Assembly: GCA_034698045.1 (NCBI GenBank)
Contig: JAQGAU010001181.1
Location: forward strand, 1-20,913
DNA length: 20,913 bases
Direction: 5' to 3'
Origin: Paramacrobiotus richtersi
Lineage: Eukaryota > Tardigrada > Eutardigrada > Parachela > Macrobiotidae
The translations under genes were made by a program, and so were the position numbers. The stretch's first letter is position 1; every line of letters starts with the position of its first letter. Of the stretch, positions 1 to 9,112 are shown piece by piece. The notes below the pieces were generated by a model, which saw only the letters and a list, made by a program, of their open reading frames with translations, did no database searches and was not told where the DNA came from.

Positions 1-1060
1 CATGCTTCAGAAAGTCCTCACAGCACAGAAGTCTACGGGCCAAAAGTATGCATGCTGCCAAAACTTGGGTGTTGCATTTGCAACTGGCCTAGCAAGGCGG
101 CTGCGCGTGCAGTCGCATACTGCTAATTCAGGGGTGTGCATTTCTTGTGACAGAAAATCTAGGATACGGGTCATAGTAAAGCCAAAATTTCTGGCATAAA
201 AGCGCAGAATCTGTTAGCACAAAAAGGGCTGCAAAATTACATATGCAACTGAATACAACGGACTTGATATCTCGAACTTGTTGACCCTCGGTTTGTTGAT
301 GGAACTTAATATTTAGCCAAAATAATGTGTATAAATCTTAAATTAACCGAAGCAACCTTGCTTATCTGTTACAGTCTTTACAGATGTTAATCACGATTCA
401 TCCATTAATGACTAAAGTCTGCAGATGTAAAGGCACGGAAATGTGAAAGATATGCAATAAAAGTCTTTAACGTGTAGGAAGATCTTTCTCTGGATTGTTT
501 ACATATTATGACATGACATATTACGACATGACATATTATTACATATTTACATTGATCTGCGTTTATGTATAAAGAATTCGGCAGCATTCACATGGATATG
601 TAGCGGCATAAATAATAAATATTAATTATTATGTAAATAGTACACCGGCTTCTGCTAAGGACAGATGATAACTAAGCGATAAACTAGGCAACATTAACTC
701 GTTACAGAGAATACGTTGCTATAGCCACTTTGCCTGTAATTCGTAAATGACCAGAGGTTACGTACACTACAATTATCGTCCTTAAGCAGTTTTCAGGGAA
801 CAAAGTTTCACTATTTTAGGTCTGAGAAGAGGCACTGAAAACTGGTAAAACGCCGACCAAGACAGAAAAACGCCGATTATGTAAGCATAAAACCAAATCG
901 TTTAGAAGCGCACTAAACGGAAATCCACATTCCTGCGGTAGTTTATTCATGGGTAGCAGCTGTTTGTACCTGGCGGGTTTTTGCGTTCCGTTGACCCGTA
1001 CTCTGCGTACGGTTTTCAACATACTGGGGTGTCATAAAATGCGTGTTCATTGTAATGGCT
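1..1060. other. Intergenic DNA, no gene seen
   Basis: This AT-rich stretch lies upstream of the duplicated flank of receptor A. Open frames on either strand are short, lack recognisable motifs and are not joined by plausible splice sites. The only structure noted is the three-unit tandem repeat at 501-545. Confidence 0.6.
501..545. repeat. 15-bp tandem repeat, three units
   Basis: The units ACATATTATGACATG (501-515), ACATATTACGACATG (516-530) and ACATATTATTACATA (531-545) follow each other without a gap. The first two differ at one base and the third has decayed. It is a small minisatellite in non-coding DNA. Confidence 0.85.
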
Positions 1061-1069
1061 TTTACATCT

Positions 1070-2614
1070 GCCAATCAAGCGCAGTTTTGAAGATGCAGTA
1101 ATCTCGCACAGCGAAGCACCTTAAGGTTGGTTGTTTGGATGACGATTTTAGCCATTTCTTGCTAGCTAATAAAGGGCACATTTACCGCTCCTCCGACGCC
1201 TCGCAAGACTGATACCCTGCAGCTCTATTCAGGCCTACGCGTTGTCCGGATTACACGATGTACACTGATCCAGCAGGTTTCTTAGCTAAGTTTGTTTGAA
1301 AACATCATGGAGTGCTATCGTATGTATCATGGATGCATGCTTCCGGTTCTTTCCAAAGCTAGAATTAATGAAACTATATTTCTGTAAACACTGAGCACCA
1401 TCTAAACATTTTATCCAACCAACCTGTTTCAACGATGCGAGCAGCCGCTATAAACTGCGGCTACATGCAGTACATCCAACATGTAGTGCAGTACGTACGC
1501 TTGCTGTTGTTCCTTTGAAATGTAAACAGCTCCCCATGGACACGAAATGTCGGACATAGAGTAATAAACAACATAACATATTTTACTGCATTGACAATTA
1601 AGGCATTGTCGCATTCATTTGTTAGTATCGTGCGTCCGGTACTTACGTTAAGTACGTGCGTCAGGAAGTAGCTCGCTACTGTATGTATTTAGTGCTGTAC
1701 ACTCGTGCACGTCTATGCTGAATATATTTCACAAACTGCTTCGATTTTGCAAGGAACAGAAATCGCGAAAGGTAAGCTTTGGAAGTATTATGAGCGGCGC
1801 CATGCATGGAAGTTCTCACAACAGTTTTCCCCGATCATTATTTCATACGCCCCATGCACGCTTTCGCTAACATTTACGTTGTGGCATTTGAAACAGAGAG
1901 ATAGCTAATTAATTAGGTTTTCAGTCCTTTGATATGTCTGTTCCAAACGGATGTACGTAGACTCTGGTGATGTGTCAGTGATATGTAATTATCTAGCATT
2001 AATTTGCTACATCTGTTGGAAAATTCCTTCTCCCTTACTACATTTGACACTGTTTTGTTGGAAAACCATCAGATTCTAATCATGCGCGCCGGATATTAAG
2101 AGATCTGTAACGAGTTACATCATGTTGTGATTCCTCCGTGTATTGCCTTCGACGCCTAACGGTTGGCCTTCGAAACCCTTGGAATGGGGACCGAAAGCAC
2201 ACTGTCTGCTGCGCATTTTGGCCAAGAAGACTCCCCAGGAAACCGGCGAAACGCGCGATTAACAGAGTTTGTATCCAACCAGCGTAGTTGCGTAGAAATG
2301 CAGCGAGCCAGCGCGATGGCTAATGTGAAAGAGATGTTTTTGATCATTCGGCACCGACGGGAAGTTTTTGTTGACTGACCTAGTGTAGGCTAGTTTTTAC
2401 ATGTTGTAAGAGCTTCAGCATCTGTGGCAACCAGTGCAATAAAGACGGTTAACCGTCGCCCACCGTAATGGTGTTGTGTTTCTTGTTCGTCCACATCTCT
2501 ACATCCAGTGCCTCGAGCGAATACATTCTTTATCCCTTTTCGTTAAAATGGTGGACGTGCACACGTTTGAAACCATTTGGATATTTCTGAATTCGATCAA
2601 GAGTCTTTACAATC
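1070..2614 (+). repeat. Duplicated 5' flank of receptor A
   Basis: This region aligns by eye, with gaps, to the DNA upstream of receptor D (about 15757-17094). Matching landmarks are the ATCTCGcACAGCGAAG block near 1100 (D near 15770), GGCCTACGCGTTGTCCG near 1230 (D near 16060), a GCGGCT-containing block near 1455 (D near 16275), GTACACTCG near 1697 (D near 16460), CTTTGG near 1777 (D near 16541) and CCTCGAGCGAA near 2510 (D near 16990). Weaker parts also match the flanks of B and C. It probably carries the promoter and any 5' untranslated sequence of receptor A, but no single element can be assigned. Confidence 0.75.
2159..2450. mobile_element. 280-bp insertion flanked by ACGGTT direct repeats
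   Basis: Receptor D's upstream DNA reads continuously through TAACGGTTAACC (ACGGTT at 16909-16914). In receptor A the same context is split: ACGGTT occurs at 2159-2164 and again at 2445-2450, with about 280 bp of unrelated DNA between. The flanks on both sides still match D (GCCTTCG left; AACC-TCGCC and CCTCGAGCGAA right). This is the filled-versus-empty pattern of a transposed or retrotransposed insert with a 6-bp target-site duplication. The insert has AATAAA at 2438-2443, a few bases before its right end, which suggests a retrocopy of a polyadenylated RNA. It lacks a poly(A) tract. A 71-codon open frame inside (TTG 2163 to 2378) matches no family I recognise. Confidence 0.6.
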
Positions 2615-4825
2615 ATGAATTGGACCGATCTGGCTGCATTTAAGAATGATAGCGTTGTCAATGCTACCGTATCAGTGTCACCCAGCCTAAGCGCAACCGA
2701 TTTGTACCGGTCATCGGTAAGAACATGGTTTACAATGACATGCGTTGTCAGTTTTGCCGGGGCGTTTTTCATCGCATTGTTGCTGTGTGCCGTGGCTTTT
2801 GGTTCACAGACACGAGGAGGCGCGAACGTTCTTATTGTCCATTTATTATGCGTGGAGTTTGTTATGTGCAGCGCGCTAATTCCTCACCAAGCGTTCAGTG
2901 TTTACTTTCCGTTCGCCAGAATCGGACGTACAGGTATGAAACAGTCCACCTGTACGTACAATTATTCCGAGGTGTTTATTAATCCGAATCCGAAAAGTTG
3001 TGCTCCGTTAGGTGGTTCTCACCTTTGAAACCTATTTTGAAAAAGTGGCTCCGACACAAGCTTTGGCTGCACGAAGGTTATAGCAACGTTTACAAATTAC
3101 AGCACTAAATTTTGTAATGTACTGATACTAAAAGGACATATTTCTACAGTCCGAGAAGAGAGGTATTTCAACAGTAGAAAGCGCTCACACTGATTTCACG
3201 CTATAGAATTGATGGCTTTCGCTAATAGTTTGAGTACGGGTTACACAATAAGTTATGTTGCAAACTTGCAGGTTGCCGGTATGACTACTTCATCTTGATG
3301 TTAGCGATGAGTAGCTGCCAGTGGCTGACGACCGCACTGGCTGTCAATCGTGTCATAGCCACAATGGTGCCGCATTATTATCACAAAACTGCATCCAGCA
3401 GTGCCATACGGGTGACAATCTGTCTCTGCTGGCTCGTCCCCTGCGCCACTTTCCTCCCATATGTTTTTGAAGCCGGTGGATACTACGACTCGCTGTTGCC
3501 TTGGAATAGCTGCTCAATTCGGTACAGAAAACTGGCAGTCACAATTCGTATTTTGAACTAAAAGTCGCTTTTGATAGTTCCTTGTTCCCTGAACCTAAAG
3601 GTAAACCCGAACAAAACCTTTTCCTGTGCAACTTTGGTACACAATCATACTTTCTGCTTACATGTAGTAGATTACCTACTAGTGTGTACAGTCGGTCGTT
3701 TGTTATTTTCTGTTTCGTAAATTGTAGTTTGTGAACAAAAATATCATTTGTTTGTCAATACGACAAGAAGTCTAATTAAACTAGATAGTCGTTAGACATT
3801 GGTCCGGGCGATGAAGACCGGAGCGGCATCGTCTGGTATTAACAGTACACAAACAGTGCAGTTTCGTCGTAATAGCTCTGTCATTTTCACAAAAGTACGG
3901 TGCAAAAACATTGGACTTCCAGAACTCGTAACGAGGAGCATACTGGTTAAATTTCAACTAAGTCAAACCACTTGGAACAGAGTTATCCGAACTTGTCCGA
4001 AAGGATAGTGTGAATTTTCGTAACAAAGAAAAAGGCGTTACAGCTGAGTCTATGGACCTGCGCCCCGCTCCGGTCGATAAATTTATTTAATCAACATAGT
4101 TGCTGACGCAACTATGTACCTAAACGCAGAACTGATTGCGGCTGTATGCGTGTACAGTAATCATTCGGATTGCAGTACTTTGGTCCCCTGGGCGACACTG
4201 ACGATGTACAGCGTGGGCTTCTATATCCCAATGGCGTTGATGGGGGCTTGCTATGCCATGATCCTCGTCAACGTGCTCTGGAAAAGGGTACACCGTTCCC
4301 ATCGGAACACCGGGCAGGATGTCTTGGCCAACAAAGTACGACAGCGGCTAGCCATCGCCAAGATGCTGATGGCTAGTGCGCTGTGGTACTATGCATGCTA
4401 CCTGCCGAATACGATCATGGCCACATTCTTCTATTCGATCTACGTGGAGCACCCGCCTATGCAACTGTGGCTTAGAATGGTGTTCTTCCTGGGGTATGCT
4501 GGAAATCCGGTATGTTACAGCCGGGCAAGAGCAAAAGCTATCCTTTTACTTATGTACTGTGGTACACTCACTACACTGGTAGCGGCTTATGGCGATTCTG
4601 TTGCAGCTAGTACTCTTTGCCATGTGCAAAGATTACCGCAATGGCCTGCGCTCTTTTTGGAGCCATTTGAAGACATGGGTCTGCTGCATGCCCCGTCGTC
4701 CAACTCGTGTTTCGGACAAGCCGATGATGTCTACATCCATGGCTATTCGTCCAGCTCCCAGTAAAGAATTCAAAGATAAGAAGTGTGGCGATGATTATAG
4801 TGCTGCTGAGTACTATTTTCGTTAG
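2615..4825 (+). CDS. Divergent class A GPCR, copy A (four exons)
   Basis: Seven-helix receptor of 373 residues. Exons: 2615-2933, 3272-3521, 4176-4509, 4607-4825; phases 1, 2, 0; all GT-AG. The short N-terminus has three N-glycosylation sequons (N2, N11, N16). Helix 1 spans about 35-62 (Ala50 at 1.50). Helix 2 runs from Asn71 with Glu81 at 2.50. Cys108 (3.25) should pair with loop Cys187. NRV at 132-134 replaces DRY. Trp160 (4.50), Pro208 (5.50) and Tyr216 (5.58) are conserved. CYLP at 264-267 replaces CWxP. NP at 300-301 is followed by LVL, so the 7.53 Tyr is lost. A CKDYRNG helix-8 segment and Cys327-Cys328 (possible palmitoylation) follow. NR and CYLP resemble the Moody/Tre1 group; the ligand is unknown. 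The ancestral stop became GAG (4808-4810), adding five codons. It is closest to copy D. Confidence 0.9.
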
Positions 4826-5416
4826 ACATGTTTTATGTTAAGATCAAGCCCGTTTCGAGACAGTGAATGTGCCAGTTAAGCCGGTGATCAGCGTGCGTCT
4901 GGGTAGTGTGGTTGGCCTGGGGCGTGGATTCATCCTTGACCTTATTCTAATATGGTTGTCCTTGCACCAAGAGACGTTGCTTACGTAATCAAATTATACC
5001 GTGCACTTAGAACGAATTTTTCGTGAAACTGCCAACAGTATGTTTTATATTAGTGCAAACGGTCAAGCGAAAAGCTGTGTACTATGATCTGTCGATTTTC
5101 GCTGTTGGAAAGATCCGATCGAAAAGTTGTAAATAGGACCGCGATCTACTGGAAAAACCATGCTTAGTACTATTGCTGTACCATAATCGCCTCAGACAAA
5201 ATGGCAAAGTTACGTAGCAATTTAAGGAAATTCGTTCGTCTAAATGTCAGTGAATAGGTAACTTGGGACAGCTGCTCAAACACGCTCTCAAAAATCTACA
5301 TGGAAACAGTGTCAAAACTATACACGTATATAACTGGCGTAACATTCTGATAAAAAACAATCGCGGCTTGTCCTTTCTCCGAAAAAGTAGAGTTTAGTAC
5401 CGCGGTGCCAACTCGG
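4826..5416. other. Convergent intergenic DNA between receptor A and protease
   Basis: About 590 bp separate the stop of receptor A (plus strand) from the stop of the protease (minus strand). Both 3' ends must lie here. No canonical AATAAA is visible on the plus strand and no TTTATT (minus-strand equivalent) was seen. No gene-like frame is present. Confidence 0.5.
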
Positions 5417-7134
5417 TCAGATACGCACGTCTCCTTTTGTTTTCTCGAGTATCCAGTCGGCAAAGAGTGGGACAAACCCCGAAACTGTTAGTCCGGAAAA
5501 GTCAGGACCGGCGCATCGCATTGTGGGACCACCAGAAACGATTCCCACTAGAACCCAGCGGCCATCCATTTCCTGTACCACGGGACCACCGGAATCTCCC
5601 TGCAGCCGCGCAGAACACAGTAGAATCATGCATTAGTTTATAGATAAGTTATGATTTGTCGACAGTATCGCAAAGGTATGTTACATAGTTTCTTAAACTG
5701 ATACGTACCACGCAACCGCCTCGACCGCCGTTTTTATCAGCGGTACAGATCAGATCAGGCGTAATGACCACATCAGGAGTTTTAACGAACCGCTGCTGAC
5801 AATCCTGATTCTCAAGGAAGGGAACCTGGATTTTTTGCAAGACTTGCGGCTTTGGCCCACCTACGATGATCTATAGTAATTGCAATGAAAGGGTAGACAG
5901 CTTCTACAGTACTTCATACGTAGCTTACGCACAAATTTGCTTCTGTGTATGATGTAAGCGGTGTAATCAAGTACACATACTTTATAGAGTACGAGCATGT
6001 TTGTCATCGCCTGAGACATGTTAAGCTTTAGCCTGATAAAATGAATTACACTTCCTTATCGAAGTACTGTCGATAGTGTCAACTCAGCTTCGTTACATAC
6101 CTTCAAACAGTGCGCCCCATCCAGTAATAATACCTTTAGAACAAGAAAAACGGTTAGCAAGAAATACAGCGTGACAGAGTGTGACGCCTGAAAACTTACC
6201 AAGGCTTCCGTAAAATTTCTGGAGAGGCGCAATGCAAATAGGAAAAATATGCGACGATAAAGGGACTGATGCTGCTAGCTTCAATAGCGCGACATCACCC
6301 TGCCCCCACCGATGGAAATTGAATTTTTCATGAATGATTCGTCTAGACACCGGGACATCCAAGTACGACACCATGGTGCTGATGTTGCGAAAATCGGTCA
6401 GCCCAAAACGGGCCGTAATGTTTGTTTTGAAGTCCGCGTCAAACATCTGAAAATCACCATCGGAACATTTGCAGCCATAGCGAATGCTTTGGTTATGCAA
6501 GAGCTTATATTAATATTCAACATCTGAACAGTGTTACGGTAGATGTAGGCTATGCATCATCCTTTTTACTTTTATACCGGTTTTTTGTACATTTCTGTTC
6601 GACTGGGCATGTCCGGCATGATACACAATGAATACATCATACGTATATGCTTGCTTATAAACGTATAGAACCACACTTACCACGATACAGTGTGCGGCCG
6701 TCAAAACCCATCGCGGATGTATCAGAGCACCGCCACAAAAATGATGGAAATAACCGGGGGCCAGGAATGTCCCAAGCGCAACCTGCCAGGGGAACTCTCC
6801 CACTTTCGCTTCTTCTCCTCCAATTATCCGTTCCGTGGGTCCGTCTAAGCTCGTTTGCTGCGATTCTTCTTCTACCATGGGCGGTCTAATTCCACAGTCT
6901 GTAAGATAACGTGAAAGCTGTTCCGTAACTCCCGTAGAATCTGTGATTCTTGCTGTCGATGCGCATTCTCGACTTACCATTGTCTACGAGAGAATCACCG
7001 GCGTTGGCAACATAGCGCGTCCAGAATCCAAATTGTAAGAGAATCGTTAACGTTATGGATAAAACCGTTTGAGCATGGATTCTGGAAGCCGGCATCTTTA
7101 CAACAGACTTTATGTTCTTGTAATGAAAATGCAT
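5417..7134 (-). CDS. Secreted chymotrypsin-fold serine protease (S1 family), six exons
   Basis: Exons on the minus strand: 7134-6978, 6898-6681, 6446-6200, 6133-6101, 5860-5709, 5599-5417, all GT-AG and totalling 329 codons plus stop. A start at 7095 (Met14) would give 316 residues and a cleaner signal peptide; the hydrophobic core is about residues 24-36. A short propeptide with Cys54 ends at ERIIGG (Arg76 activation cut). The triad is His122 (TAAHC), Asp176 (GDVALLKL) and Ser272 (GDSGGP). Cys107-Cys123, Cys239-Cys257 and Cys54-Cys196 (chymotrypsin 1-122 type) are plausible disulfides. Residue 189 (chymotrypsin numbering) is Gly266, and 192 is Val rather than Gln, so trypsin specificity is unlikely. 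The enzyme is an extracellular zymogen; its substrate is unknown. Exon 4 is only 33 bp. A broken copy lies at about 12200-12535. Confidence 0.9.
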
Positions 7135-7160
7135 ATCTATATTATTTAATCATATGAAAA

Positions 7161-7187
7161 TATGCATACAAAATTTTTGTATGCATA
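7161..7187. promoter_or_regulatory. Near-perfect 13-bp palindrome upstream of the protease
   Basis: TATGCATACAAAA (7161-7173), one spacer T (7174) and TTTTGTATGCATA (7175-7187) form perfect inverted arms. The element lies 27-53 bp upstream of the first protease Met codon at 7134 and about 65-90 bp upstream of the second. Each arm holds ATGCATA, which resembles sites bound by POU or homeodomain factors. It could be a dimeric transcription-factor site or a hairpin in the leader. The function is inferred from position only. Confidence 0.45.
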
Positions 7188-7900
7188 CCAAAACTAGTAC
7201 TTGTTTAACATTTAGACGAATTACAGTTTTGAGGGCCTTTGAACTTTGTGGTGGGAGAATTCAGGTTCCGTATATCCGCAAAAGCAGTGTGTATCAGACA
7301 GTAGAATGTCCCAACATCTCTGACGTAAGAAGCTCTCTGTTAGTAGATTTTGATTCACATCCTGCTGCATCACCGAATCAAGTGGAAAGAGATAGGCATA
7401 GCGCTGACTGGAGTCCCACATTAGGTGTATTTTTCCAAACAGCAGGGTTAGTGATGTAGTAAAAAAAAACACTGGGAAGTAAAAAAACAGTTTGTGGATC
7501 CGAGTTTCGCAGGAGCTTACAGGCTGACAGTGTTACAGTTAACAATTCTGGCGTTAATTACTGTCAGCAACTGCTTGTAGCTGTTGTGGTTTATCAAGTC
7601 GATTTGCCCGCAAAGCAACCCACGGCCTCATCGACGCGTGTTTACACCAATGGTTTTTGAACTAATAACCCACTTGTCGAGACAGGACGTAAGCCTTCAT
7701 GCTGGTCGTTTCAATATGTTTCGAAGGATACAAGACCACAACTTACTTGTACTCGAAGCCTGCTTGTCCAGTTACCAGTTAGTCTTTTTAGTTAAGCCAG
7801 CAGCTAGGCTAACTAGAAAGGGGATAAGCTATATGCCCTACCTTATCTTTCTAATTCAACTATCGCAGAATTTGTGAAATAACTTATGTAGCACAGAAAG
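7188..7900. other. Intergenic DNA between protease and receptor B flank, no gene seen
   Basis: Open frames here (the longest are 97 codons plus, 7584-7877, and 83 codons minus, 7472-7221) show no domain or signal peptide, and no splice context was found. Runs of A at about 7461-7469 and 7482-7488 are low complexity. Confidence 0.5.
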
Positions 7901-7949
7901 GCCCTTAACGTACCCCTGCTTGTCGTGTTTTTCGGAATGCTACATAGTG

Positions 7950-8340
7950 CTCAGTAACTGGCTTATTAAAGTACACTCGTGCATGATTGCTCTAAATAAA
8001 CCCTGTCGCTAATTTCTGCAAGGAATGGAAGTATCGGATCGTAACCTTTGGAGTAATAAGAACGCCACTGGAGCTGGCATAGCAATTTTCCTTGGATAGT
8101 TAATTATTTCAGCCGCACCTCACTAAGCTTTATGTATGTGGACACACTACTTCAAGCAACTAAATTGCTGTTAATAATGTTTTCGGTCATCCGATACTTT
8201 TCAGGTCGAAACGGACGTTTACTTTAAGGGTTTGTCGGTAATTTTTATCTATGATCCTACGGATTCCTACCAATGTTAACCAGCTAGATATATGAGACAA
8301 CTACTTCTCGCTCGCCATATCTGAGGGATTTTTGTTAGTA
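7950..8340 (+). repeat. Duplicated 5' flank of receptor B
   Basis: This block matches DNA upstream of C (12840-13010), D (16455-16830) and A (1690-2060). Shared landmarks include GTACACTCG at about 7971, CTTTGG then AATAAGAACGCcACTGGAGCT at about 8046-8075 (nearly identical in C at 12875-12903), and GTTTTCGGTCATCCGA at about 8179-8194 (C at about 12987-13002). Part of it extends to a CCATATCTGA block near 8314 shared with D. It is the likely promoter-side DNA of the receptor duplicates. Confidence 0.7.
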
Positions 8341-8343
8341 GAC

Positions 8344-8430
8344 TGCTCCGGAGAACCTAATCAAAGAACTAATTGTTAATACAATGTGCCGGAGAAGGTA
8401 ATTGAGGAATTAATTGTCTGTATTAGATTG
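8344..8430. repeat. Imperfect 43-bp tandem duplication
   Basis: Two adjacent units starting TGCtCCGGAGAA (8344-8386) and TGCCGGAGAA (8387-8430) share an AATTGT core and an AATACAATG/ATTAGATTG end. They lie in the extra DNA that separates receptor B from its conserved upstream block. Confidence 0.5.
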
Positions 8431-9075
8431 TACAAATGCAGACGTATTCCTGTTGAAACGGGGTTCTGTTTCCAGCTCGTTATATCCCAGATGCCACAGC
8501 TCAGTCAGTTTTGTATTTCGTCTAGATAAAATACTAACTAGGGAGCACTCCATCCTTCCGTGCTTGTAGACCGAGCGAGCTCGGAGATACCGGAGATACC
8601 GATAAGGCCAAAGCCTTTGAGCCGAAAATAGTTTAACTTCAAGCTTTAATAACGTTTCCAATGACAAATATACTTCAAATCAATTTTAGTTTTAATAAAT
8701 AGTAGCGTGTGCAAGAGCAGAGAAAGGGTAAACATTCATTGCCCAAATTAGTGCACTTTCCCCCAGAAAAAGTAATCAACTCGCCACGCCACTCATAACA
8801 TAGGAGTCTACGGGAAAATCCCCAGTCCGAGTATCCGGGCTCACTGAATTATCCCGCCACAACCACTATTTTTCACATAAATGGGAAGAGAATATGAGCT
8901 GATTGCAAAAGATTTGGTGAAAATCTAATGTCAGGTTTTCGAGATAACGGCAAGTTACGAATTTTTTTTTGGCCCAGCTTTCAAAGCATAAACCTCGCTC
9001 GCTTCGCTCGCTCGGTCAAATATGCACACGTTTTTAACCATTCTGCAGGTTTAATAAGATAATTTATAATAACGT
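8431..9075. other. Repeat-like extra DNA immediately upstream of receptor B
   Basis: In receptor C the conserved GTTTTCGGTCATCCGA block sits only about 60-75 bp before the start codon. In B the same two landmarks are about 920 bp apart. The extra DNA holds a nine-base duplication (8582-8599), a run of nine or more T at about 8962-8970, and a cytosine-rich CGCT simple repeat at 8993-9015. That composition is typical of a dispersed non-autonomous element, but no terminal repeats or target-site duplication were found. D also carries some intervening DNA, so C may have lost sequence as well. Confidence 0.4.
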
Positions 9076-9112
9076 CCAATTCTGAGAACAGTTTAACCGA
9101 AAAGCTATAGTC

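Noticed and set aside
2615-7134. Idea that the protease activates receptor A by N-terminal cleavage, like protease-activated receptors
   Set aside because: The receptor N-terminus is only about 34 residues, with no conserved cleavable basic site or tethered-ligand motif, and co-location is explained by duplication. Nothing in the sequence supports the link.
7221-7472. 83-codon minus-strand frame upstream of the protease
   Set aside because: No suitable donor, signal peptide or family motif is visible, and the protease already has a complete first exon with its own Met.
8993-9015. CTCGCTCGCTTCGCTCGCTCGG stretch considered as a palindromic transposon end
   Set aside because: Its reverse complement does not match itself; it is a CGCT-type simple repeat, not an inverted repeat.
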